64,000 bases of DNA, taken from the NCBI GenBank assembly GCA_903891415.1, contig CAITEH010000085.1, positions 1 through 64,000 of the forward strand. Reading direction: 5' to 3'. Below the pieces are notes generated by a model that saw only the letters and a program-made list of their open reading frames with translations, made no database searches and was not told where the DNA came from. Origin of the DNA: Candidatus Firestoneibacteriota bacterium. Its GTDB lineage: Bacteria > Oederibacteriota > D2-FULL-39-29. The stretch's first letter is position 1; every line of letters starts with the position of its first letter. The translations under genes were made by a program, and so were the position numbers. Of the stretch, positions 10,109 through 17,611 are shown in pieces.

Positions 10109-11374
10109 ATGTTACGAGATGTAATAATACAAAATAGGGCAGAACGGGATGAATATATTTCAAAACCATTTATTTCAAGAGAAGATGTAAAGATCCCGGA
10201 GAAACTGCTTGAATCGAAACTTATTAAGGTAATAACAGGAGCCAGAAGGACCGGAAAGTCAGTATTCTGTTTTTTGCTGCTGAAAGGAAAAAAATTCGGG
10301 TACTTGAATTTTGATGACACACAGCTCATTCAGGAAAAAAACACAGATAATATAATAAAAATGCTGCATGATGTATATCCAGAAGCAGAATACTACTTTT
10401 TCGATGAGATACAAAATTTGCCTGATTGGGAGCTTTTTGTAAATAAACTGCAGCGACGGGGTTACAATCTTATACTTACCGGATCTAACTCTAAATTGCT
10501 TTCAGGAGAACTGGCGAGCAGTCTTACCGGAAGATATATTCCGGTAGATGTGCTGCCTTTTAGTTTTAAGGAATTTCTGCTGGCGGGAGGAATAGAGACC
10601 GGAGATGGGAAAATGAGCTTGCCTGAACATAAGGGCAAGGTGCAGAATGCCCTTGAAAATTATCTTTCAGAAGGAGGTTATCCGGAAGTCGTAGTGAATA
10701 AAGTTGCGCCTGATAAATATCTTGAGACCCTTTTTGACGCTGTTTTGCTTAAAGATATAGTTAAAAGATACAGGATAAGAAAACCTGATAATCTGATGGA
10801 ACTGGCATATTATCTTATGTCTAATGTTTGTGGTGAGTATTCGTTTGCAGGGATACAGGAAAGCTTTGGTTTTAAGAGCAGAACAACGGTACAAAAGTAC
10901 ATGAGATACATGGAAGATGTTTACCTGATGTTCGGACTTAACAGATTTTCATATAAAGTGAAAGAGCAAGTTAACGCTAAGAAAAAACTATATATTCTTG
11001 ATAACGGTTTTGTAAAAGCAAAAGCTTTTAAATTTTCTCCGGACAAGGGGCATTTGCTTGAGAATGTTGTGTTTGTTGAACTCATGAGGCGCGGCTTTGA
11101 ACCCAATAAAGATCTTTTTTATCATAAAAATGCCGATAATACTGAAATAGATTTTGTGGCCCGCGATAACAGGAGAATAAGCCGCCTATACCAGTGTGTG
11201 TATGATGTTTCAGGTATTGGCGTTAAGAACCGGGAAGAAAAGTCGTTACTAAAAGCTTCCAATGAATTAGATTGCAAAGACCTGACAATTCTAACCCGGG
11301 ACTATGACGCTGATAAAAAAGTTGAAGGAAAAACTATTAATTATGTTTCTTTATTGACATGGCTGACAGCATAA
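10109..11374 (+). CDS. AAA ATPase with DUF4143 C-terminal domain
   Basis: Walker A TGARRTGKS; FFDEIQNLPDWELFVNKLQRRGYNLILTGSNSKLLSGELASSLTGRY; DUF4143-style C-terminus. Confidence 0.9.
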   Translation: MLRDVIIQNRAERDEYISKPFISREDVKIPEKLLESKLIKVITGARRTGKSVFCFLLLKGKKFGYLNFDDTQLIQEKNTDNIIKMLHDVYPEAEYYFFDEIQNLPDWELFVNKLQRRGYNLILTGSNSKLLSGELASSLTGRYIPVDVLPFSFKEFLLAGGIETGDGKMSLPEHKGKVQNALENYLSEGGYPEVVVNKVAPDKYLETLFDAVLLKDIVKRYRIRKPDNLMELAYYLMSNVCGEYSFAGIQESFGFKSRTTVQKYMRYMEDVYLMFGLNRFSYKVKEQVNAKKKLYILDNGFVKAKAFKFSPDKGHLLENVVFVELMRRGFEPNKDLFYHKNADNTEIDFVARDNRRISRLYQCVYDVSGIGVKNREEKSLLKASNELDCKDLTILTRDYDADKKVEGKTINYVSLLTWLTA

Positions 11375-11389
11375 AAGGATAGAAGATCA

Positions 11390-11412
11390 AGTCCTAGGTT
11401 CTGGGTACTAGG
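11390..11412 (+). repeat. Heptad (GGTNCTA-like) array, 3 units
   Basis: AGTCCTA GGTTCTG GGTACTA GG. Confidence 0.7.
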
Positions 11413-11435
11413 AAAAACGAATAAAAGGAGGAGAA

Positions 11436-12203
11436 ATGTTTTTTGGCTGCAAGAAGGACAAAAAGGATAACAGAGACTATCTGATGAGAGCGTATCTTCC
11501 GATTTTGAAACTACCTATAAAGGTGGATCATACTGCGAAGATGACGCCGGTCAGGGACCAGGGGGATGAGGGGACTTGTGTGGGGTTTTCTTCGGTCGCG
11601 GGGATGAAGGAGTATCAGGAGAAGATCGATTATAAAAAATATGTGGAGCTTTCGCCAAGGTATCTTTATGCGGAGTGCAAGAAGATAGACAGATCTGCGG
11701 GGGAGGGGACGACCATCAGGACGGCGATGAAGGTGCTAAAGCATCTCGGGGTCTGCAGGGAGAAATTTTGGCCTTATAAGCCGCATCAGAAGGACAGGGC
11801 AAAGGCGGGAGCGGTCTCGGACGCGAAGAAAAACAGAGTGCTTACCTATGCGAGGATAGTCGACCTATATGAATTGAAAGCCGGCCTGGCTCAAAAAGGG
11901 CCGTGCGTTATCGGGGTAGATGTATTCCGGGGAATGATGGAAACAAGGACAGGTGTGATCCCGCTTCCAAAGAGAGGCGAAAAGGTCCTTGGCGGCCATG
12001 CGATATGCCCTGTCGGGTACGATGATAATAAAGGCCTGATAAAATTCAAGAACTCCTGGTCAGAAAGATGGGGAGAAAAAGGGTACGGATACCTGAGTTA
12101 CGATTATATCGATAAGTATATGATGGACGCCTGGAGTTCAGTTGATATAATAGATGCAAACCCTCTTACCGTAGGCAAGATAAGCGGATTTATCGATTAT
12201 TAA
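11436..12203 (+). CDS. C1-family (papain-like) cysteine peptidase, no signal peptide
   Basis: VRDQGDEGTCVGFSS around the catalytic Cys; GGHAICPVGYDD (His); KFKNSWSERWGEKGYGYLSYDYI (Asn). Confidence 0.9.
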   Translation: MFFGCKKDKKDNRDYLMRAYLPILKLPIKVDHTAKMTPVRDQGDEGTCVGFSSVAGMKEYQEKIDYKKYVELSPRYLYAECKKIDRSAGEGTTIRTAMKVLKHLGVCREKFWPYKPHQKDRAKAGAVSDAKKNRVLTYARIVDLYELKAGLAQKGPCVIGVDVFRGMMETRTGVIPLPKRGEKVLGGHAICPVGYDDNKGLIKFKNSWSERWGEKGYGYLSYDYIDKYMMDAWSSVDIIDANPLTVGKISGFIDY

Positions 12204-12230
12204 TTTCTGTTACAATACGCACGGTATTCC

Positions 12231-12259
12231 TTGACAAAACACACAAAAATGTATATAAT
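12231..12259 (+). promoter_or_regulatory. Consensus promoter TTGACA-N17-TATAAT
   Basis: TTGACA 12231-12236; TATAAT 12254-12259. Confidence 0.9.
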
Positions 12260-12287
12260 TATACATATAGTTGTATGTAAATGTACA
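12249..12287 (+). promoter_or_regulatory. Three stacked palindromes (candidate autoregulatory operators)
   Basis: ATGTATA-TAAT-TATACAT (12249-12266, over the -10), TACATA-TAGTTG-TATGTA (12262-12279), TGTACA (12282-12287). Confidence 0.75.
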
Positions 12288-12311
12288 AATATTGTATAAA
12301 GAGGTAGTAAT

Positions 12312-12896
12312 ATGAGAATCGATAAGACAGGTTTGCTTGATAGTATCTCGGTTTGGAATAATTTTGTCGGAAGAAAAATAAAGCTTGTTGCTTGCGGAGG
12401 GACCGCAATGACACTGCTGGAGGTAAAAGTATCAACAAAAGATATAGATCTTATGGTGCCGGATGAAAAGGAGTATCAAGCTTTGCTTTCTAACCTTATT
12501 AAGTCAGGTTATAAGCAAACAACCGGCAGCGGGTGGGCAAAGGACGGTGTTTTTGTATACGATATATATTGCGGTAACAGGATACATACGACGGAATTGA
12601 TCGAAAGCCCTCTTTTGCAGGGAAATAGTTTTCTTGTAAAAGAGTTTACTAAAATTGAGCTCAGAGTATTGAATTACTATGATCTGATCACAAGCAAGTT
12701 GATGAGAGGGACAGGAGTTGATCATGACGATTGTACGATGCTGGCAGAAGCAAAAAGGAAGGAAATAGACTTTGAAAAGCTGGAAAGCAGATTTAAAGAA
12801 ACAGTTTCTTATGATATTTCAGAGGAAAGAGTGCTGCAGAATTTTAAAGATTTTAAGAACATTCTTATAAAGAAGAGGATAGCTTATGTTAAATGA
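12312..12896 (+). CDS. Nucleotidyltransferase-fold protein (AbiEii/DUF6036-like)
   Basis: ACGGTAMTLLEVKVSTKDIDLMVP resembles the NTase GG/GS...DxD signature. Confidence 0.7.
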   Translation: MRIDKTGLLDSISVWNNFVGRKIKLVACGGTAMTLLEVKVSTKDIDLMVPDEKEYQALLSNLIKSGYKQTTGSGWAKDGVFVYDIYCGNRIHTTELIESPLLQGNSFLVKEFTKIELRVLNYYDLITSKLMRGTGVDHDDCTMLAEAKRKEIDFEKLESRFKETVSYDISEERVLQNFKDFKNILIKKRIAYVK

Positions 12897-13500
12897 AAAA
12901 CTGAAAAAAGGACTTGAAGGGCTGGGTTTTTCAATGTTTGACACTGACAAGCAGGGTGAAGCTTCGGTTTTATTGGCAGATGTAGTTAAGAGCCGCGATA
13001 TGCGTCTTTGGCACGGGTTTCCGGTTATGCTCGCAAATGCAAATGAAGAACATAAGTTCGTATTTGAAAAGTTCAAAGGAGAAATGGTTAAGAAAAGTGA
13101 TCTGGAGAATGCGAAGCGTCTTGTTTCTCTTTCAGCTGAGGTTTACGACGGGGAGGGATACAAAAACACCTGGTTAAAAGGACTGAGAGAGTTTTATTCC
13201 GGGGCAAAGAAAAATAATGACCTGGATCTAGATAAAGCAGGGGAGCTGTTCAAGCTTTACTTCCTTCCTGCTGCAAGAAAGGTTAATGAGCTGCTTCCTG
13301 TAAAAAACGATAACTCGCTGGAGTATTCTTTATCAGAACTTTTCAGCCCCAAGCAGAAAGAACTGGTTTTGAAAAAATTCAAAAATGAAAAATTCACAAA
13401 GACCGAAAAAGAATACTATTCAAGAGTAGTAAAAAAGAAACTCCTGGCTGTATCCAATCAGGATCTATATAACCTTGCCAGATCCCTATTGAGGCCGTAA
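12886..13500 (+). CDS. Unknown partner of the NTase (possible helical/wHTH C-terminus)
   Basis: Overlaps the NTase ORF by 11 nt; C-terminal FSPKQKELVLKKFKNEKFTKTEKEYYSRVVKKKLLAVSNQDLYNLARSLL. Confidence 0.6.
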   Translation: MLNEKLKKGLEGLGFSMFDTDKQGEASVLLADVVKSRDMRLWHGFPVMLANANEEHKFVFEKFKGEMVKKSDLENAKRLVSLSAEVYDGEGYKNTWLKGLREFYSGAKKNNDLDLDKAGELFKLYFLPAARKVNELLPVKNDNSLEYSLSELFSPKQKELVLKKFKNEKFTKTEKEYYSRVVKKKLLAVSNQDLYNLARSLLRP

Positions 13501-13606
13501 TAACTGACCCTTTCCTGTTGAAAAAGAAGACAGCATAATGACCTTATATTAAACAGGAGTTCGAAAAGCAGATAGTATAGTTATAATAACAAGAAATAAC
13601 TTTTAC

Positions 13607-13635
13607 TTTACAAAAAACCTTATTTTTGCTATAAT
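13607..13635 (+). promoter_or_regulatory. tRNA-Gly promoter TTTACA-N17-TATAAT with extended -10 (TGC)
   Basis: Near-identical block precedes tRNA-Val at 24481-24509. Confidence 0.8.
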
Positions 13636-13687
13636 TTCCTTTCGCTATCATTCAAGTATAAGCAAGATGCAGTTGGTTTTTGTTCTT

Positions 13688-13728
13688 AATTAGTTATTAG
13701 CAATTAGTTATCAGTAATCCGTTATTAC
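13688..13728 (+). repeat. AT-rich heptad array
   Basis: AATTAGT TATTAGC AATTAGT TATCAGT AATCCGT TATTAC; related inverted array at 34525-34559. Confidence 0.7.
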
Positions 13729-13801
13729 GCGGGAGTAGCTCAGTTGGTAGAGTATCAGTTTTCCAAACTGAATGTCGCGGGTTCGAGACCCGTCTCCCGC
13801 T
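13729..13801 (+). tRNA. tRNA-Gly (anticodon TCC)
   Basis: GCGGGAG...CTCCCGC acceptor stem, anticodon loop TTTCCAA, GGGTTCGAGACCC T-arm. Confidence 0.95.
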
Positions 13802-13840
13802 TTTTTTGAGAATACATTCTCAAAAAAAGCGGCAGACGGG
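13789..13840. repeat. 24-bp-arm palindrome overlapping the tRNA-Gly 3' end
   Basis: CCCGTCTCCCGCTTTTTTTGAGAA-TACA-TTCTCAAAAAAAGCGGCAGACGGG, one mismatch in the arms. Confidence 0.9.
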
Positions 13841-13945
13841 CAAGCCCTTGTCCTGACGGACACGACAATAATCAAATGGGATTATAATAAGGTAAGTCGT
13901 CCCGCTCCATTATGATTGCTTATAACTGATAAATAAAGAGAAGTT

Positions 13946-13969
13946 ATTCTCAAAAAAAGCGGCAGACGG
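13946..13969 (+). repeat. Second exact copy of ATTCTCAAAAAAAGCGGCAGACGG (first copy 13816-13839)
   Basis: 24-bp exact direct repeat with 130-bp offset. Confidence 0.95.
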
Positions 13970-14031
13970 TGAATCCGAGATACTGCATTGAACTACAAGA
14001 ACAATAGTAAATATATTAATTCATTAATGTA

Positions 14032-14067
14032 AGACCTTAGACTTTATGGACCTTACAGACTTTTTGA
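14032..14067 (-). repeat. Nonamer array (inverted orientation)
   Basis: AGACCTTAG ACTTTATGG ACCTTACAG ACTTTTTGA. Confidence 0.7.
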
Positions 14068-14082
14068 CTTTTATTTTGTATT

Positions 14083-14169
14083 GGGCAGGTTGCGGAGTTG
14101 GTCAATCGCAATAGACTGTAAATCTATCGGCTGAAGCCTTCGAAGGTTCGAATCCTTCCCTGCCCACCA
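14083..14169 (+). tRNA. tRNA-Tyr (anticodon GTA), CCA encoded
   Basis: GGGCAGG...CCTGCCC ACCA, long variable arm, anticodon GTA. Confidence 0.95.
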
Positions 14170-14417
14170 TTTAAATGTTCAGGTTTATGTTTCTGACCCC
14201 GGTCCACAAGATGCGGGGCAGAAGAAAGAGGCGTATGTGGAAAGTTTAATAACTGTTTTAAGGGTCGAAATAACCGGTTGGCTGTATCCTTTAATAGGTG
14301 CAGGTAAGGCGTGCCTTAAATCCCTTCTTAGATCTGCGGTAAAAATAACAAACCTTGAAGAAAAAAATAATATAAAATCCCGGTTATCGGGTGGTATTTG
14401 TATTAGGGGAGTGGAAA

Positions 14418-14846
14418 ATGGCCTGGCAGGATGATCATTTTTGTTTTGCTTGCGGGGACAGGAATCCGGACGGGTTGAACCTTGATTTCAGGGTGGACGG
14501 CGACAAGTTATTTGCCGAGTATACCTTTCCGAAGAAATTCCAGGGGTATGCTGATGTCGTGCATGGCGGGATGCTTTCGCTGGTGCTGGATGAAGTTATG
14601 GTGAACCTGCCCTGGAAGAAATACAATACCCCTGTCGTAAGCGCGGAGTTGAATATCCGGTTGAGAAAGCCGGTTAAGGTGGGGCAGAAAGTCATCTTTT
14701 CGGCCTGGATAGAAAAAGAGGCAAAGAATCTGGTTTTTATGAACGGAAAAGCGGAGCTGGAAAACGGCGAAGTAGCCGCGACCGCGACGGCAAAGTGTTT
14801 AAAAGTGGATTTTGAAATGATTGAAAACAGGTTAAGTAAAAAGTAA
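14418..14846 (+). CDS. PaaI-type hotdog-fold thioesterase
   Basis: CFACGDRNPDGLNLDF...VHGGMLSLVLDEVM; start at MAWQ. Confidence 0.85.
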   Translation: MAWQDDHFCFACGDRNPDGLNLDFRVDGDKLFAEYTFPKKFQGYADVVHGGMLSLVLDEVMVNLPWKKYNTPVVSAELNIRLRKPVKVGQKVIFSAWIEKEAKNLVFMNGKAELENGEVAATATAKCLKVDFEMIENRLSKK

Positions 14847-14862
14847 AAAAAGGTTCTAGGGG

Positions 14863-14907
14863 TCCGCCTAATGGCGAGATCTCTCCAAAACTTAGTTTTG
14901 GAGGACT
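14863..14907 (+). repeat. 45-bp palindromic element, copy 1
   Basis: TCCGCCTAATGGCGAGATCTCTCCAAAACTTAGTTTTGGAGGACT, flanked by GGTTCTAGG and GGGGGTTAGGT heptad-like sequence. Confidence 0.9.
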
Positions 14908-14918
14908 GGGGGTTAGGT

Positions 14919-14956
14919 GTAGTTGCCTGATTCATCAGGCGGGAATACGCAACTAC
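14919..14956. mobile_element. GTAGTTGC...GCAACTAC short TIR element
   Basis: TIR 14919-14926 / 14949-14956, internal palindrome CTGATTCATCAG. Confidence 0.7.
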
Positions 14957-15008
14957 ATAGTAAAAAAACATTAAATTGATTAAAATCTAATGCTTAAAGG
15001 AGCAGAAT

Positions 15009-17126
15009 ATGTTAGAAAATGCGGATAAAGTGTTTTATCCGAAGTCCATAGCGCTGGTAGGGGCTTCAACAAAGGAAAATACGTTAAGTCGTACCATCTT
15101 CACAAATCTTCAGGAGGGCGGATACAAGGGTCTTCTTTATCCCGTGAATCCAAAAGCTGAGGATATTCTTGGAACAAAGTGCTATCCCTCGGTGACCGCA
15201 ATACCCGGGAATGTTGACCTGGCTGTTATTGTTATCCCTTCCAAATTTATTCCTGCTTCTCTGGAAGAATGCGGGAAGAAGGGGATCAAAGGCGTTATCA
15301 TTATCTCTGCCGGTTTTAAAGAGGTCGGCGGGGAAGGTATTATGCTTGAAAAACAGGTCATTGAAATAATTAAGAAATACAACATGGCTCTTATCGGGCC
15401 CAATTGCCTGGGGGTCATAAATCCTGATCCAAAATCTTCGATGAACGCGGCCTTCGGAAAGTTCATGCCCAAAGCCGGCAACATTGCTTTTATTACCCAG
15501 TCGGGCGCTCTGGGTACGGCGATACTGGATTACGCCAAAGGGCTTAATATAGGGTTTTCAAAATTTATCTCCATGGGCAACAAAGCAGGGCTTAAAGAAA
15601 TGGAGCTTTTGCAGTACCTTAAGGATGATGCCGCTACAAAAGTCATAATACTGTATGTCGAAGACATGTCCAATCCGAGAGGGTTCTTGAAGATCGCCTC
15701 CGAGATCAACGATGATGTGAACAATATGAAACCTATTATTGCGATGAAATCCGGGCGTACCGCGGAAGGTGCAAAAGCCGCGTCTTCCCATACGGGTGCG
15801 CTTGCCGGAGCGGATGAGATGTATGACGCGCTCTTTAATCAATGCAGTGTCATACGCGCCAATACCGTCGAAGAACTTCTTGACTTCTCCATGGCCTTCG
15901 CGCACATGCCTATTCCGAAAGGCAATAGAGTGTGTATCGTGACCAACGCTGGCGGCCCCGGGATCATGACCACGGATGCGGCCATAAAATACGGACTGCA
16001 GCTTGCCAAGCTTGACCCCGCGACAGTCGCGAAGCTTAGAGAAAAACTCCCGCCTACTTCCAACTTTAATAATCCCATAGATGTTATCGGTGATGCCCAG
16101 CACGACCGGTATGAATGGGCGCTTGATAATATAATGAAAGATAAAAATGTGGATTGCGTTATAGTGCTTTTGACGCCGCAGTCCGTGACTGACGTCGAAG
16201 AGATAGCCGCGTCGGTGGTAAAATGCACCAAAGGCACCAAGATACCCGTGCTGGCGTGCTTTATGGGAATAGTGGATGTCGCAAAAGGTATTGATATCCT
16301 GAAAGAGAATAATATCCCTGTTTACAGGTTCCCCGAAGAAGCCGCGCTCACGATGTCCGTAATGTATAAACACGGGCAGAATGTTTTCGCGCCCAAGACA
16401 GAAATTATCAAGTATAAAGCGGATAAAGCCGCGGCGCTTAAAGTAATTGAGAAAGCGAAAAAAGACGGAAGGAAATACCTGCCGGAACTTGAATCGCTTG
16501 AGGTTTTTAACGCGTACGGTTTCCCCACGCTTAGATCTGTCCTGTGTGCCACCTCTGATGACGCGGCAAAATGCGCGAAAGAAATAGGTTTTCCGGTCGT
16601 TATGAAGATAGTCTCCCCGGATATTATCCACAAGATAGATGTTAAAGGTGTTAAAGTAGGGCTGGATACAGAGCTTGAAGTAAAAGGCGCGTACGCTGAA
16701 ATGATGCAGAATGTAAAAAATCTTATGCCCAAAGCAAAGATCTGGGGTGTAAATATCCAGCAGATGGCAAAAAAAGGCGAAGAGGTCATTGTGGGCGCAA
16801 AGAGAGACGAGTCGTTTGGCCCGCTCATAATGTTCGGCCTGGGCGGTTCTTTTGTCGAAGTGATGAAGGATGTGAGTTTCTCCATTGCCCCGGTACGGCT
16901 TTCAAGGGCACAGAAGATGATAAAGTCGGTCAAGACCTATAAGATACTTGAAGGCGTAAGAGGAAAACCGGCCTGCGATACCGACGCGATAGCGGATTGT
17001 ATTTGCCGGCTGTCCCAGCTGATGATGGATTGCGAGGATATCGCGGAAGTTGATATGAACCCCGTGATAGTCCACGCAAAAGGCCTGGGCTGTAAATTAG
17101 CGGACGCGAGGATTATACTAAAGTAA
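15009..17126 (+). CDS. ADP-forming acetate/acyl-CoA ligase, alpha-beta fusion
   Basis: FYPKSIALVGAS N-terminal CoA-binding domain, GPNCLG, SHTGALAG, C-terminal ATP-grasp domain. Confidence 0.92.
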   Translation: MLENADKVFYPKSIALVGASTKENTLSRTIFTNLQEGGYKGLLYPVNPKAEDILGTKCYPSVTAIPGNVDLAVIVIPSKFIPASLEECGKKGIKGVIIISAGFKEVGGEGIMLEKQVIEIIKKYNMALIGPNCLGVINPDPKSSMNAAFGKFMPKAGNIAFITQSGALGTAILDYAKGLNIGFSKFISMGNKAGLKEMELLQYLKDDAATKVIILYVEDMSNPRGFLKIASEINDDVNNMKPIIAMKSGRTAEGAKAASSHTGALAGADEMYDALFNQCSVIRANTVEELLDFSMAFAHMPIPKGNRVCIVTNAGGPGIMTTDAAIKYGLQLAKLDPATVAKLREKLPPTSNFNNPIDVIGDAQHDRYEWALDNIMKDKNVDCVIVLLTPQSVTDVEEIAASVVKCTKGTKIPVLACFMGIVDVAKGIDILKENNIPVYRFPEEAALTMSVMYKHGQNVFAPKTEIIKYKADKAAALKVIEKAKKDGRKYLPELESLEVFNAYGFPTLRSVLCATSDDAAKCAKEIGFPVVMKIVSPDIIHKIDVKGVKVGLDTELEVKGAYAEMMQNVKNLMPKAKIWGVNIQQMAKKGEEVIVGAKRDESFGPLIMFGLGGSFVEVMKDVSFSIAPVRLSRAQKMIKSVKTYKILEGVRGKPACDTDAIADCICRLSQLMMDCEDIAEVDMNPVIVHAKGLGCKLADARIILK

Positions 17127-17171
17127 GTTTATAAAGTTTATAAGGTTTGTAAAGTTTGTAAAGTCTAAGAT
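17127..17171 (+). repeat. Nonamer array, 5 units
   Basis: GTTTATAAA GTTTATAAG GTTTGTAAA GTTTGTAAA GTCTAAGAT. Confidence 0.85.
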
Positions 17172-17203
17172 CGTTGAAGGATATTGTAAGGGTCGAAAAA
17201 GTT

Positions 17204-17249
17204 TGTGTTTTATCTGTGTCATCTGTTTGCGTTTATCTGTGCCATCAGC
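17204..17249 (+). repeat. ATCTGTGTCATCTG dispersed repeat, copy A
   Basis: GTGTTTTATCTGTGTCATCTGTTTGCGTTTATCTGTGCCATCAGC, nearly identical to 17540-17584. Confidence 0.85.
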
Positions 17250-17493
17250 CGCGACTTTTAGCGGCGTAAGGTCTAAGATCGTTGAAGGATGTTTTTTTGT
17301 CTGTGCATCTGCCTTCAAAAATGTAAATATTTTGATATTTGAGCATCCGCCTGGGCGGAAGCCGCGACTTTTAGCGGCGTAAGGTCTAAGATCGTTGAAG
17401 GATGTTTTTTTTGTCTGTGCATCTGCCTTCAAAAATGTAAATATTTTGATATTTGAGCATCCGCCTGGGCGGAAGCCGCAACTTTTAGCGGCA
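17248..17493 (+). repeat. 113/114-bp tandem repeat, two full units plus a partial third
   Basis: Unit starts GCCGCGACTTTTAGCGGCGTAAGGTCTAAGATCGTTGAAGGATG at 17248 and 17361; partial unit at 17475. Confidence 0.97.
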
Positions 17494-17539
17494 GTTGTCA
17501 TCCTCGAGGGTGTTTATCGGGGATCCAGCGTCTTTGCTT

Positions 17540-17584
17540 GTGTTCTATCTGTGTCATCTGTTCGCGTTTATCTGTGACATCAGC
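17540..17584 (+). repeat. ATCTGTGTCATCTG dispersed repeat, copy B
   Basis: GTGTTCTATCTGTGTCATCTGTTCGCGTTTATCTGTGACATCAGC. Confidence 0.85.
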
Positions 17585-17611
17585 TGCGCGTTTCGCAGCA
17601 GGAGGATGGTT

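Noticed and set aside
14237-14434. 65-aa ORF between tRNA-Tyr and the thioesterase
   Set aside because: Non-ATG start, no clear RBS and no recognisable family; overlaps the next gene start.
14435-14971. 178-aa minus ORF
   Set aside because: Antisense to the thioesterase and crossing repeat elements.
15558-16631. 357-aa antisense ORF over the acyl-CoA ligase
   Set aside because: Lies fully antisense to a clear conserved CDS, with unnatural composition; frame shadow.
17118-17501. 127-aa minus ORF with internal repeats
   Set aside because: Merely translates the 113-bp tandem DNA repeat; no RBS, low-complexity.
17127-17584. Possible CRISPR array in the repeat region
   Set aside because: Units are contiguous tandem copies without unique spacers; no cas genes in the window.
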